A stretch of DNA of 52,122 nucleotides, from positions 1 through 52,122 of the forward strand of contig QBXO01000011.1 in NCBI GenBank assembly GCA_003284565.1, written 5' to 3'. Positions 8,276 to 17,205 of this stretch are shown here, in pieces (position 1 is the first letter of the stretch; the number at the start of each line of letters is the position of its first letter). The notes under the pieces were generated by a model. The model saw nothing but the letters and a program-made list of their open reading frames with translations. It did not search any database and was not told the origin of the DNA. Position numbers and translations under genes: made by a program. Origin of the DNA: SAR116 cluster bacterium AG-321-K23 (GTDB taxonomy: Bacteria; Pseudomonadota; Alphaproteobacteria; Puniceispirillales; Marisalimonadaceae).

Positions 8276-10573
8276 ATGAATGATGTTGAAATTTTAAAAA
8301 AAATTGAAAAGAAAGTGTTGTGGCTTGCTTGCTGGATGATTCATAATGCAAATCACATTAGAGAAAATCAAGATGGTCTTAAAGTTGGTGGCCATCAAGC
8401 AAGTTCTGCTTCAATAGTCTCAATAATGACAGCTTTGTATTTTAGTATTTTAAAGCCTGAGGACAGAGTTGCAGTCAAACCTCATGCAAGTCCAGTATTT
8501 CATGCTATTCAGTATTTGTCTGGATTACAAACTAAAGAAAAAATTGAAAATTTTAGAGGTTTTGGTGGTGCGCAATCATACCCGTCTAGAACTAAAGATA
8601 TTGATGATGTTGATATTTCAACTGGATCAGTTGGATTAGGGGTAGCAATGACAAGTTTCATTTCATTAATTCAAGATTATATTGCAAGAAAACAATTTTA
8701 TAAAAATAAACCTCTAGGGAGAATGATTGCGTTAGTTGGTGATGCAGAGCTAGATGAGGGTAACGTTTATGAGTGTCTTCAAGAAGGCTGGAAACATGAT
8801 TTAAGGAATGTTTGGTGGATAATTGATTATAACCGACAATCACTTGATGGAGTTGTCCATGAAGGGTTATCTGAAAGGCTAAGCTCTGTTTTTTCAGCTT
8901 TTGATTGGAACCTTGTGGTATTAAAATATGGTAAATTACAAGAAGAAGCATTTAAAGAACCTGGTGGAAATAAATTAAGAAAATGGATTGATGATTGCCC
9001 TAATCAATTATATTCAGCTCTAATATTTGAAGGAGGTGAAGCTTTTAAGAAAAGAGTTTTAGACGATATTGGCGATCAATCTGAGATTTCAAATCTGGTT
9101 AACAAAAGATCTGATTCTGAGTTTTTAGAATTAATGTCAAACTTAGGAGGTCATTGCATTTCTACTCTGTGTGAGTCATTTAGTAAAATTAAGGATGATA
9201 AACCAACTGCTTTCATTGCATATACAATTAAAGGTTGGGGTACCCCATTAGCAGGCCATAAAGACAATCATGCTGGTCTTATGACTAAAGCTCAAATGAA
9301 TGATTTTAAATCTAAATTAGAAATTAATGATGGCGAGGAATGGAATAATTTTTCTGATGACAAAAAGTATTTAAGTATAGATGAATATATAAAAAATTTA
9401 CCTTTTCAAAAAGTAGGTCATAGAAAATTTAGTGGAACTAAAATAGTAATCGATGAACCCGTTTTGATTAATGATAATAAAATATCTACTCAAAGTGCAT
9501 TTGGAAAAATTCTAGACACATATGCCAAAAATGATACTGAATTTACACAAAGAATTGTAACCACTTCACCTGATGTATCAGTCTCGACTAACCTTGGATC
9601 ATGGATTAATAGGAGAGGATTGTTCAGTAGAAAAGATAATTCTGATATTTTTAAAGATAGGAAAATACCCTCAGCTCAAAAATGGATTTTTTCTCCAGAT
9701 GGACAGCATATAGAACTTGGTATAGCTGAAATGAACTTATTTATAATGCTTGGATCTGCTGGTCTTTCTCATGAGTTGTTTAATGAAAGATTGTTCCCTA
9801 TAGGCACAGTTTATGATCCATTTATAGCACGAGGTTTAGATGCTCTAAATTATGCCTGCTATCAAGATGCAAGATTTATAATTGTAGGAACTCCCTCTGG
9901 TGTCTCCCTAGCACCAGAGGGCGGCGCTCATCAATCTATAGGAACTCCTTTAACTGGTATAAGTCAGCCTGGACTGCTAAGTTTTGAACCTGCTTTTGCA
10001 GATGAACTGTCAATTATGATGAATTACAGTTTCAATTATCTGCAAGATGAAAATGGTGGTTCTGTATATATCAGATTAAGCACTCGATCAATTGATCAAC
10101 CATCTAGAGAATTATCTAAAGATCTACAAGGTCAAATTTTAAAGGGAGGATATTGGTTAAAGCAACCTGGTTCAAACCCAGAAATCATATTAGCTTACCA
10201 AGGTGTTATAGCAGCAGAAGTCATTCAATCAACTGCTAATTTAGGAGAAAAATTCAGAGATATTGGGGTCTTGGCTATTACGAGTTCAGATATATTATTA
10301 AGTGCCTGGAAAGATAAACATTTATCTCCTAATCAAAATAATACTGAATCTCATATTGAAAATTTATTAAAAGATGTTCCAAGAGATACTAAAATTTTGA
10401 CAGTAATTGATGGTCATCAATTAACATTATCTTGGTTAGGCTCTGTACTTGGTCATAAAGTAATACCTCTTGGAGTTGACCGCTTTGGACAAACTGGAAA
10501 TATAAAAGAACTTTTGACAGAGTTTGCAATTGACTCTGATAACATAAGTAAATTAGGGTTTAAATTTGCTTAG
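8276..10573 (+). CDS. Thiamine-dependent 2-oxo acid dehydrogenase E1-like / transketolase-family protein (AceE/MdeB-like)
   Basis: A 765-residue homodimeric PDH-E1-type protein. The thiamine diphosphate motif runs from GDAELDEGN (residues 155-163) to DYNRQ with Asn186. A catalytic-type Glu lies in ELGIAEMNL (Glu485), and the PEGGAHQSIGTPL loop resembles the active-site histidine loop of AceE. E. coli AceE is about 890 residues, so this is a shortened relative, like MdeB, which is proposed to act on 2-oxobutyrate. No E2 or E3 gene is nearby, so it may share the cell's common E2/E3 or act alone as a decarboxylase or transketolase. No clear ribosome site precedes the ATG. It heads a rightward gene run. 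Confidence 0.85.
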   Translation: MNDVEILKKIEKKVLWLACWMIHNANHIRENQDGLKVGGHQASSASIVSIMTALYFSILKPEDRVAVKPHASPVFHAIQYLSGLQTKEKIENFRGFGGAQSYPSRTKDIDDVDISTGSVGLGVAMTSFISLIQDYIARKQFYKNKPLGRMIALVGDAELDEGNVYECLQEGWKHDLRNVWWIIDYNRQSLDGVVHEGLSERLSSVFSAFDWNLVVLKYGKLQEEAFKEPGGNKLRKWIDDCPNQLYSALIFEGGEAFKKRVLDDIGDQSEISNLVNKRSDSEFLELMSNLGGHCISTLCESFSKIKDDKPTAFIAYTIKGWGTPLAGHKDNHAGLMTKAQMNDFKSKLEINDGEEWNNFSDDKKYLSIDEYIKNLPFQKVGHRKFSGTKIVIDEPVLINDNKISTQSAFGKILDTYAKNDTEFTQRIVTTSPDVSVSTNLGSWINRRGLFSRKDNSDIFKDRKIPSAQKWIFSPDGQHIELGIAEMNLFIMLGSAGLSHELFNERLFPIGTVYDPFIARGLDALNYACYQDARFIIVGTPSGVSLAPEGGAHQSIGTPLTGISQPGLLSFEPAFADELSIMMNYSFNYLQDENGGSVYIRLSTRSIDQPSRELSKDLQGQILKGGYWLKQPGSNPEIILAYQGVIAAEVIQSTANLGEKFRDIGVLAITSSDILLSAWKDKHLSPNQNNTESHIENLLKDVPRDTKILTVIDGHQLTLSWLGSVLGHKVIPLGVDRFGQTGNIKELLTEFAIDSDNISKLGFKFA

Positions 10574-10607
10574 GTAATTTTTATAATAACAACAGATAGG
10601 AGTTATG

Positions 10608-11600
10608 ATGAATAAATTGATTAAAATACTAATGATTAGTTTTACGAGCTTATTTTTTACTGCTAGTGCATTCGCGGCAGATATAACGATGAGGATATCA
10701 TTGCAGTTGCCTATGAAAAGTCACTTAGGCCAAAATTTATTACTCTTTAAAAAAGAAGTTGAAAGCAGATCAAATGGAGAAATTAAGGTCGAAATTTACG
10801 ACTCAGCGCAGCTTTATAAAGATAAAGAAGTACCCGCAGCAGTTGGTTCGGGATCGATTGAATCAGGTGTGGCTTCATTAACAAGATATGTTGGTGATAT
10901 TCCAGCAGTTGATTTATTCTACCAACCATTCTTGTTAAACACTGATAAAAAAGTAAGAAAAGCCGTTTCTAAGGGATCGTCAATTAGAGGACCAATAGAC
11001 AATGCAATTAAAAACACTGGTTCTACTGTATTATGGTGGCAAGCATATGGTAATGCGATAATGCTTTCAAAAGGTCAAGCTATTAAAAATCCTTCTGATA
11101 TGAAAGGAAAGAAAGTTAGAGTATTTGGAAAGACATTAGGTACTTTTGTGAAGGCAGCCGGGGGTGCACCAACATTAATCTCTGGTTCTGAACAATATTT
11201 AGCTTATCAAAGAGGTACAGTTGATGTTGGAATGACAGGTGTATCAGGTGTGAAGTCAAGAAAACTATTTGAAGTTATGGATACTATTACCAAAACTAAT
11301 CATGGTGTAATTGAATTTATCGTAGTTGCTAATACAAAATGGTTCAATAGCCTGTCCGCAAAACAAAAAGATATCATTGTTAAATCTGCAGAAATTGCTG
11401 AAAAAGATGTACGTGATAATGTTGCTAAAATAGAACAGGAGGCATATGATTTAGCAAAGTCAAAAGGTATGAAAATTGTAACTCCAAGTAAAGCTGATAT
11501 TGATGCATTTAAATCTGCATCTAAACCAGTTTATGATGATTACAAGAAAAATGCTGGATCACTTGGTGCTCAGCTTTTAGATGCAGCTTCTAAATTATAA
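10608..11600 (+). CDS. dctP: TRAP transporter substrate-binding protein (DctP)
   Basis: A 330-residue periplasmic solute-binding protein of the DctP family. An N-terminal signal peptide ends at SAFA before ADITMR. The family core is visible in MKGKKVRVFGKTLGTF and the SEQYLAYQRGTVDVGMTG stretch that contacts the ligand carboxylate. Two ATGs lie in tandem at 10605 and 10608; I chose 10608 because AGGAG (10598-10602) is then five bases away rather than two. It precedes DctQ and DctM, separated by a strong hairpin, so binding protein may be made in excess. The ligand is probably an organic acid, identity unknown. Confidence 0.95.
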   Translation: MNKLIKILMISFTSLFFTASAFAADITMRISLQLPMKSHLGQNLLLFKKEVESRSNGEIKVEIYDSAQLYKDKEVPAAVGSGSIESGVASLTRYVGDIPAVDLFYQPFLLNTDKKVRKAVSKGSSIRGPIDNAIKNTGSTVLWWQAYGNAIMLSKGQAIKNPSDMKGKKVRVFGKTLGTFVKAAGGAPTLISGSEQYLAYQRGTVDVGMTGVSGVKSRKLFEVMDTITKTNHGVIEFIVVANTKWFNSLSAKQKDIIVKSAEIAEKDVRDNVAKIEQEAYDLAKSKGMKIVTPSKADIDAFKSASKPVYDDYKKNAGSLGAQLLDAASKL

Positions 11601-11609
11601 AAATTAAAA

Positions 11610-11632
11610 AGAGAGAGTTTTTAACTCTCTCT
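11610..11632 (+). promoter_or_regulatory. Perfect hairpin between dctP and dctQ
   Basis: AGAGAGAGTT (11610-11619) pairs perfectly with AACTCTCTCT (11623-11632) around TTT. There is no T-run after it on the + strand, so it is probably not a full terminator for rightward transcription. Stem-loops after binding-protein genes often protect the upstream message from 3-prime decay, giving more binding protein than permease. On the opposite strand it is followed by T5, so it could stop antisense transcripts. Confidence 0.75.
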
Positions 11633-11641
11633 AATCTAATT

Positions 11642-12133
11642 ATGAATTATTTCGAAAAGATTATAGATTTAGTTGCATGGTTATCGGCATGGTTATTCTG
11701 CTTAGCTGGTTTTATGCTTTCATATGAAGTTATAGCCAGATACTTTTTTTTAGCACCGACTTCATGGGCTGCCGAACTTAGCCAACTTTCATTAATTTAT
11801 GGTACTTTACTAGCTATGCCATGGGCATTAAAATCAAGAAAACATATCCAAATAAATTTAGTAATAAATAGATTATCCAAGAGGTATAAAAAAATAATAA
11901 ATATCTTAATAATGATAATTTTAATTATTTTTTCGTCTTACGTTATGATTTTTGGTTTTGACATATTTTATGATTCTTTTTTTAGAGGCAGGACAACAGG
12001 AAGTTTATTAAATCTACCATCATGGATTGCTGAGTTGTCTGTTCCGTTATGCTTTTTTTTACTTTTCATACAGTCAATTTTGGAAATTATCAAATTATTA
12101 AAAAATATAGAACCACCAGAAAGTGATCATTAA
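11642..12133 (+). CDS. dctQ: TRAP transporter small permease (DctQ)
   Basis: A 163-residue membrane protein with four predicted hydrophobic helices (about residues 8-30, 45-65, 80-105 and 125-150), the usual DctQ topology and length. The motif YEVIARYFFLAPTSWAAELS (residues 29-48) is characteristic of the family. It joins DctM in the inner membrane. The ATG follows the hairpin by nine bases without a clear ribosome site. The next gene begins two bases after its stop. Confidence 0.93.
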   Translation: MNYFEKIIDLVAWLSAWLFCLAGFMLSYEVIARYFFLAPTSWAAELSQLSLIYGTLLAMPWALKSRKHIQINLVINRLSKRYKKIINILIMIILIIFSSYVMIFGFDIFYDSFFRGRTTGSLLNLPSWIAELSVPLCFFLLFIQSILEIIKLLKNIEPPESDH

Positions 12134-12135
12134 TT

Positions 12136-13410
12136 ATGACTATACTTTTAGTTTTAACATTAATGTTTGTTTTACTATTATCTGGACTTCCAGTATCTTT
12201 CTCCCTTGGTTTTCTTGGACTTTCTATGTTGATTTTTGGTGGTTTCTCTCCTTTAATGGCACCACAGGCAATTTTATCGACCCTTGATGGTTTTATATTA
12301 CTCGCCGTACCTCTTTTTCTTCTTATGAGTAATGTTCTTTTAAAAGGTGGATGTGGAAAAGATTTGTTCAATGCCGTACAAGCTTGGGTTGGTCATTGGC
12401 CCGGCGGTTTAGCCGTAGCAACAATAATTTCATGTGGTATTTTTGCAGCTATTTCTGGTGTGTCTGTTGCAACTGCAGCTACTATTGGTGTTGTTGCCAT
12501 ACCAGAAATGATCAAAAGAGGTTATAACAAAAACTTTGTTTATGGCCTATTAGCTGCTGGGGGGACACTAGGAATATTAATACCTCCAAGTTTGCCAATG
12601 ATTGTGTATGGTTTTATTACAGAGGAGTCGGTAATTGCGCTATTTCTTGCTGGGATTGGACCTGGAATATTCTTAATATCTTTGTTTATTATTTATTCTA
12701 TAATATTCTCTCAATTTTTTGGTGGCTTTAAAAAATTAGAGCCTAGCAGTTGGGAAATTAAAAAAAATACCTCTAAAAAGGTAATTCCTACAATTATATT
12801 AGCTTTTCTAATACTTGGTGGAATTTATACAGGTGTATTCACTCCAACTGAGGCTGCTGCTATAGGTTTTTCTTTATCGTTAATTATAACTGTACTTATT
12901 TTAAAAACTTTAACCTGGAATGATTTTAAAGAAGCTGTTTTTGAGTCAATGGTGACTACTGCAGCTATTTTGATAATAGTTGCATGTGCAAAAACATTTG
13001 GAAAGGCAATTGCACTATATAGAATTCCTCAGGATATATCCTATTTCATTAGTTCTAGCATCGATACAAAAGCACTTTTCATGATTGTTGTATGTATAAT
13101 TCTAGTTGCTATGGGTTTGGTTTTTGAAACGTTGTCAATGGTTATAATAATGGTACCAGTTCTTTTGCCAGCAGCAATGGCAATTGGAGTAGATCCAATA
13201 TGGTTTGGTATCTTTATGGTCATAATGGTAGAATGTGCGCTTATTACACCTCCTGTAGGATTAAATCTTTATGTGATACAATCAGTAGCAAAAACTCAAT
13301 TAGGAGAAGTAGCTAAAGGGGTGTTTCCTTTTATTGTGATGATGATCTTTACGGTTTTTGTAATGTATATATGGCCTGATTTAGCGCTTTATATCCCTTT
13401 TAAATTATAA
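12136..13410 (+). CDS. dctM: TRAP transporter large permease (DctM)
   Basis: A 424-residue polytopic membrane protein, standard DctM length. Family motifs include FAAISGVSVATAATIG, GGTLGILIPPSLPM (about residues 137-150) and the second-half TPTEAAAIGFSLSL. It forms the sodium-coupled channel of the transporter with the preceding DctQ, with which it is almost contiguous. It belongs to a different subgroup from the longer DctM at the window start. Its genes sit inside the E1-like/lyase/nitrile hydratase run, so the imported compound is probably the substrate of that pathway. Confidence 0.95.
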   Translation: MTILLVLTLMFVLLLSGLPVSFSLGFLGLSMLIFGGFSPLMAPQAILSTLDGFILLAVPLFLLMSNVLLKGGCGKDLFNAVQAWVGHWPGGLAVATIISCGIFAAISGVSVATAATIGVVAIPEMIKRGYNKNFVYGLLAAGGTLGILIPPSLPMIVYGFITEESVIALFLAGIGPGIFLISLFIIYSIIFSQFFGGFKKLEPSSWEIKKNTSKKVIPTIILAFLILGGIYTGVFTPTEAAAIGFSLSLIITVLILKTLTWNDFKEAVFESMVTTAAILIIVACAKTFGKAIALYRIPQDISYFISSSIDTKALFMIVVCIILVAMGLVFETLSMVIIMVPVLLPAAMAIGVDPIWFGIFMVIMVECALITPPVGLNLYVIQSVAKTQLGEVAKGVFPFIVMMIFTVFVMYIWPDLALYIPFKL

Positions 13411-13444
13411 ATTTGTATGACATGGTTATTAACAGGATTTTGAA

Positions 13445-14344
13445 ATGATAAATGAAACAGACAAAATTAAAAAAATAAGTCAACCAGATAAATTAAGAAA
13501 AATTTTAAAAGAAAAATCTTTTGTTCCAATACCGTCTTGTTTTGATGCCTTATCTGCTAAATTAATTGAACAAGCAAATTTTGATGTTACGTTTATGTCA
13601 GGTTTTGCTGCGTCTGCTTCTAGAATAGGGTCTCCAGATCTTGGACTTATGACCTTCTCTGAGGTTTTTGATCAAGCAAATAATATTTGTAATGCGATCG
13701 ATATACCGATGATTGTAGACGGTGATACAGGATATGGAAATGCTATGAATGTTCGAAGAACATTAAAAGAATGTTCTAAGGCAGGTTGTGCTGGCATATT
13801 GATTGAAGATCAACTAGCACCGAAGCGTTGTGGTCATACACCAGGAAAAGATGTTGTAAATCGTGAAGAAGCATTTGATAGAATAAGAGCAGCGAGTGAT
13901 ATGAGAAATGAAGGTTATGATATTTTAATTATGGCACGAACTGACGCTAACCATACTCATGGTCTAAGTGAGGCAATATTAAGATCACAAAGATTTTATG
14001 AACTTGGCGCAGATATTATGTTTATTGAAGCTCCAAAAAATAAAGAAGAAATGAGAACAATCTGTAATGAGGTTCCTGGTGTTAAAATAGCTAATATTGT
14101 TGAAGGAGGCATAACACCAAATTTATCAATGAAAGAATTGACAGATTTTGGTTATAAACTTGCCGTGTATCCACTTACTGTGATGAGTTCAGCAATGAAA
14201 GCAATGACTAAATCATTAAATTTACTTATGAAAGATGAAGACAGGTCAGACTTATTACTTGATTTTAGTGATTTAAGACAAAAAATTGGCTTTAATGATT
14301 ATTACGAAATATCTAGCAAATATGAAACTTCAAAAAGAAGTTAA
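13445..14344 (+). CDS. Isocitrate lyase/PEP mutase family C-C lyase
   Basis: A 299-residue TIM-barrel enzyme of the isocitrate lyase / PEP mutase superfamily. The metal-binding segment is VDGDTGYGN with Asp92 and Asp94, and the flexible catalytic loop reads KRCGH (residues 127-131) with Cys129, as in 2-methylisocitrate lyase and dimethylmalate lyase. The cysteine argues for a carbon-carbon lyase rather than a phosphonomutase. Such enzymes split 2-substituted malates or citrates to pyruvate or succinate plus a carbonyl product. It lies between the TRAP genes and an alcohol dehydrogenase in the same orientation. Exact substrate unknown; oxaloacetate decarboxylase activity is an alternative. Confidence 0.9.
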   Translation: MINETDKIKKISQPDKLRKILKEKSFVPIPSCFDALSAKLIEQANFDVTFMSGFAASASRIGSPDLGLMTFSEVFDQANNICNAIDIPMIVDGDTGYGNAMNVRRTLKECSKAGCAGILIEDQLAPKRCGHTPGKDVVNREEAFDRIRAASDMRNEGYDILIMARTDANHTHGLSEAILRSQRFYELGADIMFIEAPKNKEEMRTICNEVPGVKIANIVEGGITPNLSMKELTDFGYKLAVYPLTVMSSAMKAMTKSLNLLMKDEDRSDLLLDFSDLRQKIGFNDYYEISSKYETSKRS

Positions 14345-14371
14345 GGATTTATAAACTGGGAGAATAGCAAT

Positions 14372-15418
14372 ATGAAGAGTTATCAGGTTGTTGAGTTCGG
14401 TCAGCCTTTAGAATTAAGGGAATATGAAAATCCTAAGCCAAAAGGAGAAGAAGTTCTTGTAAAAATTACAGCGTGTGGCGTTTGTCATAGTGATCTTCAT
14501 TTAGCAGATGGTTATTTTGATTTGGGGGATGGAAAAAGAATAACTTTGGCTGACAGAGGAACAAAGCTTCCTTTTACTCCAGGACATGAAATAACTGGAA
14601 CTGTAGTTGCTCTTGGGGAGAATGTTAAAGATATCAAAATAGGCGACACTGGAATAGTATTTCCTTGGATAGGTTGTGGTAAATGTGAAGCTTGTTTAGA
14701 AAATAATGAAACATTATGCGAGGCACCTAAATATTTAGGCGCTCGTCTTAATGGAGGCTACTCTGATCATATAATTGTACCTCACAGTAAATATATAGTT
14801 TCTTACGGTGACATGGATCCTGCACAAGCTGCACCATATGCATGTTCAGGATTAACCGCATATAGTGCTTTGAAAAAAATTCCTACAACTTCGAAAGATG
14901 ATTGGATTATAATTATAGGTGCAGGTGGTGTTGGTATAAATGGTATTTTATTATCACCTGCAATACATAATGCAAAAATTTTAGTTATAGATAATGACCC
15001 CGAAAAGAGGAAAAAAGCTATTGAGTCTGGTGCGAATGAAGCTTTTTCACCAGATCAAGAAACTGAAATTAGAAATAAAATTGGAATTGGAGCTTCTGCA
15101 ACTATAGATTTTGTTGGAAGACCTGAAACAACTGACTTTGGTTTGTCACTTGTAAAAAAAGGGGGTATTGTAATTGTTGTTGGTTTATACGGTGGATCAC
15201 TAAAACTTTCATTGCCGTTAGTCCCAATGAGATCTATGACGCTCAAAGGTTCTTATGTTGGCGAGCTAAGAGAATTAAAAGAACTGGTAAATATTATTAA
15301 ATCAGGCACAATTAAATTAATACCAGTAAAAAAACAAGGTTTAGAAACAGCAAATCAAGCAATGTCTGATTTGCGAGCAGGAAAAGTTAACGGAAGAATA
15401 GTTTTAACTCCAAATTAG
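14372..15418 (+). CDS. Zinc-dependent alcohol dehydrogenase
   Basis: A 348-residue medium-chain dehydrogenase. Catalytic-zinc residues are in CGVCHSD (Cys38) and PGHE (His72, Glu73). The structural zinc site is complete with Cys102, Cys105, Cys108 and Cys116. The Rossmann motif is GAGGVGINGI (about residues 188-197). It would oxidise an alcohol to an aldehyde or ketone with NAD(P). GGGAG precedes the ATG. It sits between the lyase and the nitrile hydratase genes; a second enzyme of the same superfamily closes the run. Confidence 0.93.
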   Translation: MKSYQVVEFGQPLELREYENPKPKGEEVLVKITACGVCHSDLHLADGYFDLGDGKRITLADRGTKLPFTPGHEITGTVVALGENVKDIKIGDTGIVFPWIGCGKCEACLENNETLCEAPKYLGARLNGGYSDHIIVPHSKYIVSYGDMDPAQAAPYACSGLTAYSALKKIPTTSKDDWIIIIGAGGVGINGILLSPAIHNAKILVIDNDPEKRKKAIESGANEAFSPDQETEIRNKIGIGASATIDFVGRPETTDFGLSLVKKGGIVIVVGLYGGSLKLSLPLVPMRSMTLKGSYVGELRELKELVNIIKSGTIKLIPVKKQGLETANQAMSDLRAGKVNGRIVLTPN

Positions 15419-15450
15419 AAGTATAAAATAATAAAAAAAGAGATTGAATT

Positions 15451-16092
15451 ATGAGTGAAAAGAAAAAAATTGCTGATGGTCATTATCATTCACATGATCA
15501 TGCGCACTCACATTTGCCATCAGATCCTGAATTAAGAGTAAAAGCCGTAGAGACTTTGCTTTTAAACAAAGGTTTAATAGACTCTAAAACTTTAGATGAA
15601 TTGATTGACACTTATGAGAATCGAATAGGACCTAAAAATGGTGCAAATGTAGTAGCTAAAGCTTGGGTAGATCCAGAGTATAAAAAAAGACTTTTGATTG
15701 ACGCTACATCAGCAATTAGAGAATTGAGTTACCAAGGAAGACAAGGTGAGAATATGGTTGTTGTGGAAAACACACCAGAAATTCACAATATAATAGTCTG
15801 TACATTATGTAGTTGTTATCCATGGCCAGTTCTAGGTATTCCACCAACTTGGTATAAAAGTGACGAATATAGATCTAGAACAGTAAGAGAACCAAGGAAA
15901 GTTCTTTTAGAATTTGGTTTATCTTTAGATCCTAAAATTCAAATAAAGGTATGGGATTCTACCGCAGAAATAAGATATTTAGTACTGCCAATGAGACCGA
16001 AAGGTACGGAACATATGGCTGAAAGTAAACTTGCAGAGTTAGTAACACGAAATTCAATGATAGGTACTGGATTGCCAAAGGAAATCAAATGA
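15451..16092 (+). CDS. nthA: Nitrile hydratase alpha subunit, cobalt type
   Basis: A 213-residue alpha subunit of nitrile hydratase, which hydrates nitriles to amides. The metal-binding claw reads CTLCSC (Cys117, Cys120, Ser121, Cys122). Thr in the second position is the mark of the cobalt form; iron enzymes have CSLCSC. The flanking [18 protein letters not shown] is typical. The N-terminus carries a run of six histidines spaced through [13 protein letters not shown], which may help metal loading. Thiocyanate hydrolase gamma has the same claw, but the full-length fused-type beta subunit next door favours nitrile hydratase. It overlaps the beta gene by four bases (ATGA). No amidase gene is nearby. 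Confidence 0.93.
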   Translation: MSEKKKIADGHYHSHDHAHSHLPSDPELRVKAVETLLLNKGLIDSKTLDELIDTYENRIGPKNGANVVAKAWVDPEYKKRLLIDATSAIRELSYQGRQGENMVVVENTPEIHNIIVCTLCSCYPWPVLGIPPTWYKSDEYRSRTVREPRKVLLEFGLSLDPKIQIKVWDSTAEIRYLVLPMRPKGTEHMAESKLAELVTRNSMIGTGLPKEIK

Positions 16093-16829
16093 GCAGATTA
16101 CATGATATGGGTGGCCGTTTTGGTGATGGATCAATTCCCGTCCCAAGGAATGATAAAAATGAAGTAGTTAATTTTGAACCAACTTTTAAATATGATTGGC
16201 ATGCAAGAGCATGGGCAATAACTCTTGCTGCTGGTGCTTTAGGAGAATGGAATATTGATGTTAGCCGACATTATAGAGAGTGTTTGCCACCAAAGGACTA
16301 TATAAATTTTTCTTATTATGAAAAATGGTTAGCTGCCCTTGTTAATCTTCTAATAGATAAAGATCTAATTTCATTAAATGAATTAAAAGAATATGTTTCT
16401 GCAGCTATAAATGGAACTATAGACAATATTATTGAAAAAGAGATTATACTTGATGAAAGAACTTGGTTAGCTAAAGATGTTCAAAAAACACTTGGTTGGG
16501 GAGGCCCCTCTATTAGAGACGTAAATATAAGTCCTTTTTTTAATATAGGTGATAAAGTTATTACACAAAATTATAGTCCAAACAAAGACATTACTGGTGG
16601 ACACACTCGTTTGCCAAAATATGCTATGGGAAGAGTGGGTGTAATCCATTCTTATAACAATAATCACGTTTTCCCTGATAAAAATGCTCATAGTTTGGGA
16701 GAGAACCCTTTACCATTATACACCGTTGAGTTTAAATCTTCAGAGCTATGGGGAGAATTGGCTGAGAGTCAAAATGACAGTATCCTTCTAGACTTATGGG
16801 AACCATATCTAAAAAGTTTTCCAAATTAA
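16089..16829 (+). CDS. nthB: Nitrile hydratase beta subunit
   Basis: A 246-residue full-length beta subunit. The start [11 protein letters not shown] is the family N-terminus, followed by [13 protein letters not shown] and a helical segment [20 protein letters not shown]. The C-terminal SH3-like half begins around residue 155 (FNIGDKVI) and includes [15 protein letters not shown] and [15 protein letters not shown]. It pairs with the alpha subunit to form the active site. The ATG overlaps the alpha stop by four bases, so the subunits are translated together. The gene order is alpha-beta-accessory. Confidence 0.93.
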   Translation: MSRLHDMGGRFGDGSIPVPRNDKNEVVNFEPTFKYDWHARAWAITLAAGALGEWNIDVSRHYRECLPPKDYINFSYYEKWLAALVNLLIDKDLISLNELKEYVSAAINGTIDNIIEKEIILDERTWLAKDVQKTLGWGGPSIRDVNISPFFNIGDKVITQNYSPNKDITGGHTRLPKYAMGRVGVIHSYNNNHVFPDKNAHSLGENPLPLYTVEFKSSELWGELAESQNDSILLDLWEPYLKSFPN

Positions 16830-16845
16830 TCTTAAAAAAAATAAA

Positions 16846-17205
16846 ATGAATTCTGATTATAATTTACCTTTTACGAATAAAACCGAAGATCAAATTGTTT
16901 TCCAAAATCCTTGGCACAGTCAATTATTTGCGATTACAGTTCAAATGTCAGAAAAAGGAAATTTTAGCTGGAAAGAGTTTGTTGAAGTTTTTGGAGAGTC
17001 ACTTAAAAAACAAAGATCACTCTCAAATAATTTAGATGGAAGTAATGATTATTTTTCTTGTTGGTTAAATGCACTTGAAGAAATCCTTATCATAAAGAAA
17101 ATAAGTAATCAAAAGACTTTGATGCTATTAAAAGATGATTGGACTCAAGCTTATTTATCTACACCTCATGGCAAACCGGTGAATATTAAAAATAGGAGTT
17201 TTTAA
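16846..17205 (+). CDS. Nitrile hydratase accessory protein (P14K-type metallochaperone)
   Basis: A 119-residue protein with the accessory-protein core FQNPWHSQLFAITVQMSEKG (residues 24-43) followed by FSWKEFVEVFGESL, similar to the N-terminal part of the beta subunit. In cobalt nitrile hydratases this small protein swaps in with the alpha subunit to insert cobalt and allow oxidation of the claw cysteines. It lies 16 bases after the beta gene. It ends with TAA directly before the ATG of the next dehydrogenase. Presence of all three genes argues for a functional enzyme. Confidence 0.88.
   Translation: MNSDYNLPFTNKTEDQIVFQNPWHSQLFAITVQMSEKGNFSWKEFVEVFGESLKKQRSLSNNLDGSNDYFSCWLNALEEILIIKKISNQKTLMLLKDDWTQAYLSTPHGKPVNIKNRSF

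Noticed and set aside
15451-16829. Thiocyanate hydrolase instead of nitrile hydratase
   Set aside because: The metal claw is shared, but thiocyanate hydrolase has its beta-like part split over two subunits; here it is a single full-length beta subunit with an accessory protein.
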